Origin: Bacteroidota bacterium
GTDB taxonomy: Bacteria > Bacteroidota > Ignavibacteria > Kryptoniales > JAKASW01
Length of the DNA: 13,115 nucleotides
Reading direction: 5' to 3'
NCBI GenBank assembly: GCA_021789755.1
Contig: JAJYJD010000079.1
Location: 1-13,115 of the forward strand
Part shown: positions 7,479 through 13,115 of the stretch, piece after piece
How positions within the stretch are numbered: the stretch's first letter is position 1
Layout: each line of letters begins with the position of its first letter
Made by a program: the position numbers and the translations under genes
Notes under the pieces: model-generated
What the model saw: only the letters and a program-made list of their open reading frames with translations
Told to the model about the DNA's origin: nothing
The model's database searches: none

Positions 7479-8474
7479 CTAACTTACGACTTCCCCGACT
7501 ACAAACGAGTTTTCGCCCTTCTTCTTGAGACTTGAAAGTAGATCCTCCGCCTCCTTAGCCGGTACGATGATGACCAGCCCGACTCCCATGTTCAAGGCTC
7601 GTCTTGCGTCCTCATCGGGAACACCACCTATCGATTGAATCAGCCGGAAGATGGGAGGAACTTGCCACTTACCCCAGAACACTTCGAACTTTCTCGGTTC
7701 CCTGATTACCCTGATGGTATTCCCCTCAATCCCTCCGCCTGTAACGTGTACCATTCCGTGCACATGGAATTTTTTCGTGACGGCTTGTATAACACCCAGG
7801 TACGACCTGTGTGTTCTCAGCAGCGCCTCCCCGGCGGTCTCGCCGAGTTCCTGTACATAGCTTTCGACTTTATATTGCGAAAGAAGCGTCTTCCTTGCCA
7901 GAGAATAACCGTTCGTGTGTAATCCGGTCGACGAAACGCCGACAAGCACATCGCCCTTCCTCACTTTGCTCCCGTCGATCACCTTCGCCCTTTCGACGAC
8001 GCCGACAATGGTACCTGCCAGATCGTAATCATTCTCCGAGTAAACGCCGGGCATCTCGGCGGTCTCGCCGCCTATGAGTGCAAGACCATTCTCCTTGCAG
8101 GCTTTCGCCAATCCGCCGACGACTTCTGCCGCGACATCTGCGTTCAGCCTTCCACACGCATAGTAATCCAGGAAGAATAACGGCATGGCCCCACCAACTC
8201 CTATATCGTTCACGCAGTGATTGACAAGATCCTGCCCGATGGTATCGTGTTTCCCGATCTCGATAGCGATCTTTACCTTCGTCCCGACACCGTCGACACT
8301 AGAGACGAGAACCGGATTGCGATAGCCGCGAAACTTCCCGTTGTAAAATCCCCCGAAGAATCCGATTTCTGATAATACGTTTTTATTGAACGTCCCTTTC
8401 GCAAGCGGCCCTATTCTCCTTACGAGTTTTTCCGCTTCGTCGATATTCACGCCGCTCTGTTTGTAGGTGATCAT
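7479..8474 (-). CDS. purM: Phosphoribosylformylglycinamidine cyclo-ligase (AIR synthetase)
   Basis: PurM closes the imidazole ring in purine synthesis, turning formylglycinamidine ribonucleotide plus ATP into aminoimidazole ribonucleotide in the cytosol. The start ITYKQSGVNIDEAEKLV is the family N-terminus. Further motifs are DGVGTKVKIA, DIGVGGAMPLFFLDYYA, GGETAEMPGVY, DLAGTIVGVV, STGLHTNGYSLAR, HVTGGGIEGN, and NMGVGLVI near the end. The frame extends upstream to a TTG at 8528, but that would overlap aroB by 35 nt and add 18 residues with no family counterpart. The ATG at 8474 starts 19 nt after the aroB stop and gives 331 residues, close to the usual 340-350. It is the last gene of the leftward cluster with aroK and aroB; purine and shikimate genes share no pathway step, so this is probably a general housekeeping operon. 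Confidence 0.96.
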   Translation of the reverse strand: MITYKQSGVNIDEAEKLVRRIGPLAKGTFNKNVLSEIGFFGGFYNGKFRGYRNPVLVSSVDGVGTKVKIAIEIGKHDTIGQDLVNHCVNDIGVGGAMPLFFLDYYACGRLNADVAAEVVGGLAKACKENGLALIGGETAEMPGVYSENDYDLAGTIVGVVERAKVIDGSKVRKGDVLVGVSSTGLHTNGYSLARKTLLSQYKVESYVQELGETAGEALLRTHRSYLGVIQAVTKKFHVHGMVHVTGGGIEGNTIRVIREPRKFEVFWGKWQVPPIFRLIQSIGGVPDEDARRALNMGVGLVIIVPAKEAEDLLSSLKKKGENSFVVGEVVS

Positions 8475-8493
8475 AAGTTGTGCCCCGTTGAGT

Positions 8494-9579
8494 CTAGACA
8501 AGCGCCAGCAGGCCGTCGGCCGCGACAAATTTCATCGCGTCAACGACGCTGTTCATGGGTACGTCGTCGCGGATTACGACTTTACCTATGCCGTTCGGCA
8601 GGACAAAACGCACCTTCCCGGACTTCATTTTCTTGTCGTAGGCCATCCGGCTCAACGTCTCTTCGAGAGATACCTGCTCGTCTCTCCGGCGGGCGATAAG
8701 TCTGACCATCTTTAGTATGCGTTCGAAGCTGGATGGGCGGAGGAGTTTCATGTGCATTGCGATATGTGCCTCGGCAAGCAAACCCATAAGGACCGCCTCA
8801 CCGTGTTTGAACTTGTTATAACCTGTTGCCGCCTCTATCGCGTGTCCTATTGTGTGCCCGAGGTTGAGGTGAGTCCGCACTCCCAATTCTCTCGGGTCCT
8901 TCTCCACGTACCGTTTCTTCGTCTCCACAGACATCCTCACAATTTTCTGGAGCGATCTTTTTTCTTTGTTGAGGAGCTTCAGGTGATTCTTCTCCAGGAA
9001 GTCGAAAAAAGGTTCACCGCTCAGCACCGCGTACTTGACTATCTCCCCGAGACCGCAGGTTAGCTCTTCTTTCGGGAGGGTATCTAGAAATTTCGTATTC
9101 ATGACGATCGAATTCGGCTGATGAAACGCTCCGATCATATTTTTCCCGACGCTGTGATTCACTCCGACTTTACCTCCCACCGAGCTGTCCACCATCGCGA
9201 GGAGCGTCGTGGGAACATGCACATATCCTATCCCCCGCTGGTAGACGGCTGCAACAAATCCCGCCAGGTCTCCGGTTACTCCGCCGCCGATTGCGAACAG
9301 CACGGAATCGCGCCGGATGTTCTTTTCAAGAAAAAGTGTCAGCAGTTCCTCCACTTTGCCGAGGCATTTATTTTCTTCGGTGGCATGGAAGATGCTGACC
9401 ACCGCAGCGTCGACAGAACTGATTTCGTCCAATAAATTCTTGTAAAGCGTCGCGACGGTCGAATCCACGACCACGGCTGCCCTCTGGGCCGAACGAAGCT
9501 GGCTCATCAGAGGCGAATCCGAATCACCGATGTAGACGGGGATCCTCGTCGAGTTTACCCTGTAGCTCAAAGGCTTCAT
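8494..9579 (-). CDS. aroB: 3-dehydroquinate synthase
   Basis: AroB converts DAHP to 3-dehydroquinate, the second step of the shikimate pathway, using NAD and a divalent metal such as zinc. The 361-residue length is normal. The NAD-binding block GGGVTGDLAGFVAAVYQRG is followed by the conserved VPTTLLAMVDSSVGGKVGVN and KNMIGAFHQP. Metal ligands are visible in GLGEIVKYA (Glu), LGHTIGHAIE (His) and FKHGEAVLMG (His). The ATG at 9579 overlaps the aroK stop (ATGA) and has GGGA 8 nt before it, so translation is likely coupled to aroK. aroK-aroB is a common pairing in many bacteria. purM begins 19 nt downstream. Confidence 0.97.
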   Translation of the reverse strand: MKPLSYRVNSTRIPVYIGDSDSPLMSQLRSAQRAAVVVDSTVATLYKNLLDEISSVDAAVVSIFHATEENKCLGKVEELLTLFLEKNIRRDSVLFAIGGGVTGDLAGFVAAVYQRGIGYVHVPTTLLAMVDSSVGGKVGVNHSVGKNMIGAFHQPNSIVMNTKFLDTLPKEELTCGLGEIVKYAVLSGEPFFDFLEKNHLKLLNKEKRSLQKIVRMSVETKKRYVEKDPRELGVRTHLNLGHTIGHAIEAATGYNKFKHGEAVLMGLLAEAHIAMHMKLLRPSSFERILKMVRLIARRRDEQVSLEETLSRMAYDKKMKSGKVRFVLPNGIGKVVIRDDVPMNSVVDAMKFVAADGLLALV

Positions 9580-10127
9580 AGGATTTTCCCTTTTAATTTC
9601 AAGACAATTTCCTCGACGCTCTTCGATATTGTTAATTCGGACGTACTGACAATTATGCTCGCTTCCATGTAATGTCCTTCCCTCTCCCTGAGAAGTACTG
9701 CGAGCCTCGCGGAAAGCTCCGCATCGTTCATCGTATTTCCATCCGGCTTCAAAAGCATCGGCCGGTTGCGCTTTCGCCTCACGCGCTGAAAGATTTTCTC
9801 CGGTCTGGCCTTCAGGTAAACGAGTACACCTTCATTCTTTACCAGGTTTCTGCTCCCCTCGTTTGTCAGGGTGCCGCCACCAAGCGCGACGACAATCTTC
9901 CGGTCACCGCCGGACAAATCGCTCAAGACTTTTCTTTCGGCGCCACGAAAATACTCTTCGCCATGAAGCCTAAAAATGTCGGGTATGGAAAGTCCTTCCG
10001 ACTTTTCGACCAGTTCATCTATATCCTCGAAATCGTAGCCGAGCTTGCGCGCGAGCTCAGGCCCTATCGTGCTCTTCCCGCTTCCCATGAATCCGGTCAG
10101 ATATATGATGTGCCTGGGATCATTCAT
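9576..10127 (-). CDS. aroK: Shikimate kinase
   Basis: AroK phosphorylates shikimate at the 3-hydroxyl with ATP. The P-loop GFMGSGKST lies at about residues 12-20, DIDELVE provides the Asp of the shikimate/Mg site, FRLHGEEYFRGAER carries the family's F(R)xxGExxFR block with a substrate-binding Arg, GGGTL is the third nucleotide/substrate loop, and RKRNRPML is the LID-region arginine segment. The frame is open back to a TTG at 10205, which would overlap the CNNM gene by 86 nt. The ATG at 10127 (MNDPRHIIYLTGF) overlaps it by only 8 nt and gives 183 residues, close to the usual 165-180. The gene sits between the CNNM gene and aroB and overlaps both. No strong ribosome binding site is seen, so it probably relies on coupling. 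Confidence 0.95.
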   Translation of the reverse strand: MNDPRHIIYLTGFMGSGKSTIGPELARKLGYDFEDIDELVEKSEGLSIPDIFRLHGEEYFRGAERKVLSDLSGGDRKIVVALGGGTLTNEGSRNLVKNEGVLVYLKARPEKIFQRVRRKRNRPMLLKPDGNTMNDAELSARLAVLLREREGHYMEASIIVSTSELTISKSVEEIVLKLKGKIL

Positions 10128-11376
10128 GGCTTTTGACAGAGCCTGAATATAACTGTCTGAGCCTGACTTGCAAAATGGCCTTCGGCGTTGCCTGGACAAC
10201 TTCAAATTGACTGCTCCCGACCGGGATCTTGCTTCCGACCCTCGGCACGGAACCCCGGACTCTTATAAGGAGCGATGAAACCGTATCGGCGGGATCATAA
10301 TCGAAGTCGAAAGGGCCGGACTCTGCCGCGAGTTCGTCAACCCTCGCACTTCCTTTTGCGAGGATGCTTTCGTCTGCCAGTCTGACGATCCGGGTCCCCT
10401 CCCTCGGCATCTCGGCGCTCGAACCGAAGACCTCCCTGACCACATCTGAGAGCGTGACAATTCCCGACAGTCCGCCGAACTCATCCACCACCACCGCGAT
10501 GTGGACCTTATGCGCCCGGTAAGTTTCAAGCAGCTTTTCAAGTGACTGCGTCTCCGGAACGAACACAGGGACCCGCATGAGAGATCCGGCGGTGAATTTC
10601 TTCATGAGCGATTGCCTTCTTAGCACCGGCAAAAAATCCCTCGCATAAAGCATCCCTACCACATTCTCAAGTGAACCCGAGTACACCGGTATCCTTGAGT
10701 GCTCGCTCGATCTGAACGCCAGGACAACCTCTTCAAACCCCGCGTCTTCAGCGACCGATGTCAAGTCTTTCCTCGGCGTCATTGTGTCCCTCACCCTCCT
10801 CTCACCCAGAAATGAAATCTTCCTGAGCAATTGAGCCTCGTGTTCCTCGATGACACCGGCGTTTCCGGCTATCCCGGACAGAGTCTTGAGACCTTCATTG
10901 TCGATCGTCAGAGGTTCCCTTTTCCTTTTTGCCTTCAGCCACGAGAGAAAGGAGTTCAGCGGATAAACGACGGGGCTTTCGATGACGAGAAGAAGCAGGA
11001 GAAGCGGCAGACTCCATTTCACCACGAAGGCTGAGTTCCGGAAGGCAACCAGTTTCGGTACTGCGTCTGCAAAAAGAACCAGGAGCCCGGACACGACTGC
11101 GACCTCAACGACGACGGCGACTGTCTTACTGACCGCCGCTGCGTCGGCCCAATCGACGGCGACCGAGGCGCCGATAAGAGTGAAAAGAAAAACTGCGAAA
11201 GCGTTTGAGACGAGGATCGTGGAGAGAAGAAGTTGCGGCGATCTGAAAAGGCGCGACATCAATTTTCCGGGGACAGGCTCCCCTGAACCGGTTATTGCAT
11301 ACAAAGACACCTCGGCCGCCGAAAGGACAAAGGCCAGAGCCAGCAAGAGTATCAGGATTAGAATTCTTGTCACCAC
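10120..11376 (-). CDS. CNNM/CorC (hemolysin-like, GldE-type) membrane protein with CBS pair
   Basis: A 418-residue inner-membrane protein of the CNNM (DUF21) transporter family with CBS domains and a C-terminal CorC_HlyC domain. Relatives are linked to Mg2+/Co2+ efflux; GldE of gliding Bacteroidota has this architecture. Four hydrophobic segments (about residues 3-22, 49-74, 83-112, 120-140) form the CNNM domain, with SAAEVS in the first. Two CBS repeats follow (about 195-250, opening VRDTMTPR, and 268-320, with VVVDEFGGLSGIVTLSDV), then CorC (about 335-415, DFDYDPADTVSSLL). The GExxPK motif expected at the end of the third segment reads ADAVPK, so the Glu is an Asp. The start is GTG at 11376 (a second GTG follows); an in-frame stop lies 9 nt upstream, so there is no longer option. 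No good ribosome binding site is visible. It overlaps aroK by 8 nt. The hemolysin name is historical. Confidence 0.9.
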   Translation of the reverse strand: MVTRILILILLLALAFVLSAAEVSLYAITGSGEPVPGKLMSRLFRSPQLLLSTILVSNAFAVFLFTLIGASVAVDWADAAAVSKTVAVVVEVAVVSGLLVLFADAVPKLVAFRNSAFVVKWSLPLLLLLLVIESPVVYPLNSFLSWLKAKRKREPLTIDNEGLKTLSGIAGNAGVIEEHEAQLLRKISFLGERRVRDTMTPRKDLTSVAEDAGFEEVVLAFRSSEHSRIPVYSGSLENVVGMLYARDFLPVLRRQSLMKKFTAGSLMRVPVFVPETQSLEKLLETYRAHKVHIAVVVDEFGGLSGIVTLSDVVREVFGSSAEMPREGTRIVRLADESILAKGSARVDELAAESGPFDFDYDPADTVSSLLIRVRGSVPRVGSKIPVGSSQFEVVQATPKAILQVRLRQLYSGSVKSHE

Positions 11377-11469
11377 TTCGATCTAAAGATTGCAGAAAAA
11401 AGGGAGAATATCCACCGTCGAAATCTGCTGCCATGATTCAAATCAGGTTCAGAAGCGGCGGTTACAGCA

Positions 11470-12114
11470 TCACGGCGCCAGCCTTCGAATATCCCACGAG
11501 CTGCCGTTGAGAACATAGATTATCCGGTCGTGCAGTCGCTTCGGCCTGCCCTGCCAGAATTCTACAGACTTCGGATGCAGTTTGAAACCTCCCCAATTGT
11601 CCGGTCGAGGAATCCGTTGTCCCTTAAATTTTCCGGCGAATTCTTTGTAGCGTTCGTCGAGATCCTTTCGTCCCGAAATTACGCCGCTCTGATTCGAGGC
11701 CCACGCGGCGATCTGGCTGGCTCTCGGCCTGGAAGCAAAGTACCTGTCCGAATCCGCGTCTTCACCCTTCGTCACATCTCCCTCGGCACGGACCTGTCTA
11801 TCAAGCTCATGCCAGTAAAAGACAACCGCCGCGCGTGAACCGGAGAGTATCTCCTGCGCTTTGCGGCTCCCGTAGTTTGTGTAAAATGTGAAGCCCTCCG
11901 GATCTATGCCGCGTAAGAGTACCACGCGCGCCGATGGACCCCCGTCCGGCGAGGCCGTCGCAAGTACCATCGCGTGAGGATCCGCAACCTCAGCTTCGAC
12001 CGCCTCTTCAAACCAGATTTCGAATTGCTTCAGAGGATCGGCGTTTACCTTTGATTCCTTCAGCTCTTCACCGGAATATTCGCGCCTAAGCTGCTCTATG
12101 CGTCTTGAAATCAT
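11470..12114 (-). CDS. pdxH: Pyridoxamine/pyridoxine 5'-phosphate oxidase
   Basis: PdxH uses FMN and oxygen to oxidise pyridoxine or pyridoxamine 5'-phosphate to PLP, in synthesis or salvage of vitamin B6. The 214-residue length is exactly family-like. Visible motifs: N-terminal helix RIEQLRREY, DPLKQFEIWFEEA, AMVLATASPDGGPSARVVLL (FMN phosphate binding), GFTFYTNYGSRKAQE, RQVRAEG, SDRYFASRPRASQIAAWAS (PLP phosphate contacts), then EFWQGRPKRLHDRI and the conserved RLAP end. The ATG at 12114 is preceded only by a weak GGGA. The symporter remnant lies just upstream and the CNNM gene 93 bp downstream; the gap (11377-11469) has a T6 run but no stem before it, so read-through to the CNNM-aroK-aroB-purM set is possible. 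Confidence 0.96.
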   Translation of the reverse strand: MISRRIEQLRREYSGEELKESKVNADPLKQFEIWFEEAVEAEVADPHAMVLATASPDGGPSARVVLLRGIDPEGFTFYTNYGSRKAQEILSGSRAAVVFYWHELDRQVRAEGDVTKGEDADSDRYFASRPRASQIAAWASNQSGVISGRKDLDERYKEFAGKFKGQRIPRPDNWGGFKLHPKSVEFWQGRPKRLHDRIIYVLNGSSWDIRRLAP

Positions 12115-12167
12115 CTTTAAATTTCCCGGAGATTTGTAACTCGTCCGAAAAACAAGTCATTCATTGC

Positions 12168-12412
12168 CTATTTGCTTAACCGCTCCAGGCCGAGTCTATT
12201 CAAGTCAACGAAGATTATTGTGCAGAAAATAAGACCTGCGGGTATCATCACAGAACTATCGGGTTCCCGGCCAGCCATCATGCGACGTTCCTTCCGAAGA
12301 CGAAGAAGTCACCTGCACGCTTAGCGGTATTCCTCCAGCAATAAAGGCCGACTGCCAAGTTCAATGCGAAGTACACAACTATTACCGTCCAATCAATCCA
12401 TGTGAGCTGCAT
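12168..12412 (-). pseudogene. Remnant of a sodium:solute symporter (SSS family)
   Basis: An ATG at 12412, with AAGGA 9 nt upstream, opens a 44-codon frame that reads like the first membrane helix of an SSS symporter: WIDWTVIVVYFALNLAVGLY, then RAGDFFVFGRNVA and a TGA stop at 12278-12280. In this family the GRxxPWWLAG motif follows FF.xGR. Here the codons after the stop read WLAG in the same frame, so TGA sits where the first Trp (TGG) is expected. Homology then ends within a few codons. In another frame, 12248-12168 encodes 26 residues with a hydrophobic stretch and a DLNRLGLERLSK tail, possibly the old C-terminus (speculative). A full symporter would need about 500 residues, so almost all the body is missing. 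A functional 44-residue membrane peptide cannot be fully excluded. Confidence 0.65.
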
Positions 12413-12573
12413 CGAAGAAGATCCTTAAAATGAGTGTGAACGTGCTGACGCCAACCAACTCTGAGTATGGCCCGCGAGAGGAACATGTATAAGATTTCAC
12501 ATCGCCTTCGAAAAAACAAGAAGGCCCTGTGTTCGTCGGCGGAAAGGTCGCCCGTAATCGCGACAAGTGTTCA
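12413..12573 (-). promoter_or_regulatory. Gap upstream of symporter remnant with hairpin and weak promoter-like box
   Basis: Between the right-edge gene and the symporter remnant there is a 6-bp stem (GCCTTC 12504-12509, GAAGGC 12520-12525) with an A-rich 10-nt loop on the plus strand, and a 5-bp GTCGC/GCGAC stem just after the upstream stop. A leftward TATACA (12491-12486) could be a -10 box about 75 nt before the remnant's ATG, but no matching -35 is evident. Taken with the remnant and the 53 bp up to pdxH, the whole 12115-12573 stretch holds no intact recognised gene. Confidence 0.25.
12422..12426 (-). promoter_or_regulatory. Ribosome binding site kept in front of the symporter remnant
   Basis: AAGGA on the minus strand lies 9 nt before the ATG at 12412. 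It supports the view that this was once a normal translated start. Confidence 0.5.
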
Positions 12574-13115
12574 TCAGTGCTGGCTTGCCAGGAACTCATC
12601 GAACCTAAAACCTACCCTCGCGGCTAACTTTTCCAGTGCAGAAGCGTCTTTGATGAAATCGTTAATCAGTATTTCAGATCCCTCCGGCGATGCACCCGGT
12701 TCCGAGCATAAATACTCGACGCTCGCGACAACAACGAAATACCCCAGGAGATCTACGAAGCGCTCCTTGTTGAACCATCGGACGCCGTTGTGCTCATGGA
12801 CTGCCAGAAAAGACTGAGTGGAACGCCTCATCAACATACCCATGAAAGAGCGGATTAACGGCTCAGTGCCGGCTTCCGATTCCGAGTGAGTTTCCAGAAG
12901 CTCGCTGACCAGGCTCAGTTCATAATCGGAAGCCTGCCCGTCAACGCCAAGTTCGGCAAAGCAATTCCTCACCTGTGTCGTCAGACGCAGCTCATGGAGG
13001 AAGCTGTCTCCGTCGTGCCAGCTCAGGCCGCATCTTGACTGAACTTCCCGCAGAAACAACCAAAGGAAGAGAAGTCTCCATCCGTACAGGGACTTATCCG
13101 GTTCCTTCGGCAGAA
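12574..13115 (-). CDS. Unidentified protein, C-terminal part, cut by right edge
   Basis: A frame is open from the right edge to a TGA at 12574, giving 179 C-terminal residues; the start lies outside the window. I do not recognise the family with confidence. The part seen is soluble-looking, acidic and mainly helical, with LYGWRLLFLWLFLREVQSR near the edge, a Ser/Glu-rich linker (LLETHSESEAGTEP), then HEHNGVRWFNKERFVDLLGYF and a Phe-rich end FRFDEFLASQH. The NGVRWFNKERF segment vaguely recalls the C-terminal tail of some large GH13 alpha-amylase-like proteins, but this is memory-based and weak. An internal TTG at 13059 could give 161 residues, but the frame is clearly coding upstream of it. 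It is on the same strand as the symporter remnant and pdxH, separated from the remnant's start by 161 bp. Confidence 0.7.
   Translation of the reverse strand, partial: LPKEPDKSLYGWRLLFLWLFLREVQSRCGLSWHDGDSFLHELRLTTQVRNCFAELGVDGQASDYELSLVSELLETHSESEAGTEPLIRSFMGMLMRRSTQSFLAVHEHNGVRWFNKERFVDLLGYFVVVASVEYLCSEPGASPEGSEILINDFIKDASALEKLAARVGFRFDEFLASQH

Noticed and set aside
11377..11469. T6 run in the pdxH-CNNM gap as a terminator
   Set aside because: No stable stem was found directly before the T-run on the minus strand.
12393..12599. 68-codon minus-strand ORF upstream of the symporter remnant
   Set aside because: Overlaps the end of the right-edge gene and the start of the remnant in another frame; no family signal. 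The remnant's frame explains the region better.
1..13115. CRISPR array, tRNA/rRNA genes, transposase or phage genes
   Set aside because: Looked for on both strands; no regular spaced repeats, cloverleaf-like sequences, or transposase/integrase motifs were seen.

Overview
The window looks like an ordinary chromosomal segment of a free-living bacterium with roughly 50-55% G+C. Almost every gene is a housekeeping gene read leftwards (minus strand). No phage, transposon, CRISPR or RNA gene was recognised. Two weak clues suggest a relative of the Bacteroidota/Ignavibacteriota (FCB) group. The MutS2 Walker B motif (DEFG..TEP) is of the type I associate with Bacteroidota, and the gene set (M13 peptidase, CNNM/CorC protein, SSS-type symporter) is common there. 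Clear Shine-Dalgarno sequences (GGAAGGA, AGGAAGGA) argue against core Bacteroidota, which mostly lack them. The taxonomic call is inference only.

Left block (1-4771, all minus). Transcription appears to run from the right: an SDR oxidoreductase, yqeY, cvpA, mutS2, and then the start of a biotin carboxylase gene cut by the left edge. SDR/yqeY share a TAATG junction and yqeY/cvpA an ATGA junction, so they are probably translationally coupled. The cvpA-mutS2 gap holds a possible small leader ORF. cvpA next to mutS2 is also known from other phyla, for example near polX in Bacillus.

Centre (4772-7478). An AT-rich divergent intergenic region of 357 bp carries several short direct and inverted repeats. 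It precedes the only plus-strand gene, a secreted M13 (neprilysin/PepO-like) zinc metallopeptidase with a complete active site. That gene ends at a strong intrinsic terminator. A 283-bp convergent gap separates it from purM and contains a partial second copy of the terminator's right arm.

Right block (7479-13115, all minus). The order of transcription is: an unidentified gene entering from the right edge, a decayed sodium:solute symporter remnant, pdxH (PLP synthesis), a CNNM/CorC membrane protein with CBS domains, aroK, aroB (shikimate pathway) and purM (purine synthesis). The CNNM-aroK (8 nt) and aroK-aroB (4 nt) overlaps point to one operon. Three upstream-extended reading frames (mutS2, purM, aroK) were trimmed to internal ATG codons that fit family lengths and gene spacing.

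I see no convincing new multi-gene system. The most informative oddities are the symporter remnant (in-frame TGA where a conserved Trp is expected, almost all the body missing), the repeat-rich divergent promoter region, a hairpin-sequestered leader ORF before mutS2, and local departures from consensus in the SDR glycine loop, the MutS2 Walker B region and the CNNM membrane domain.
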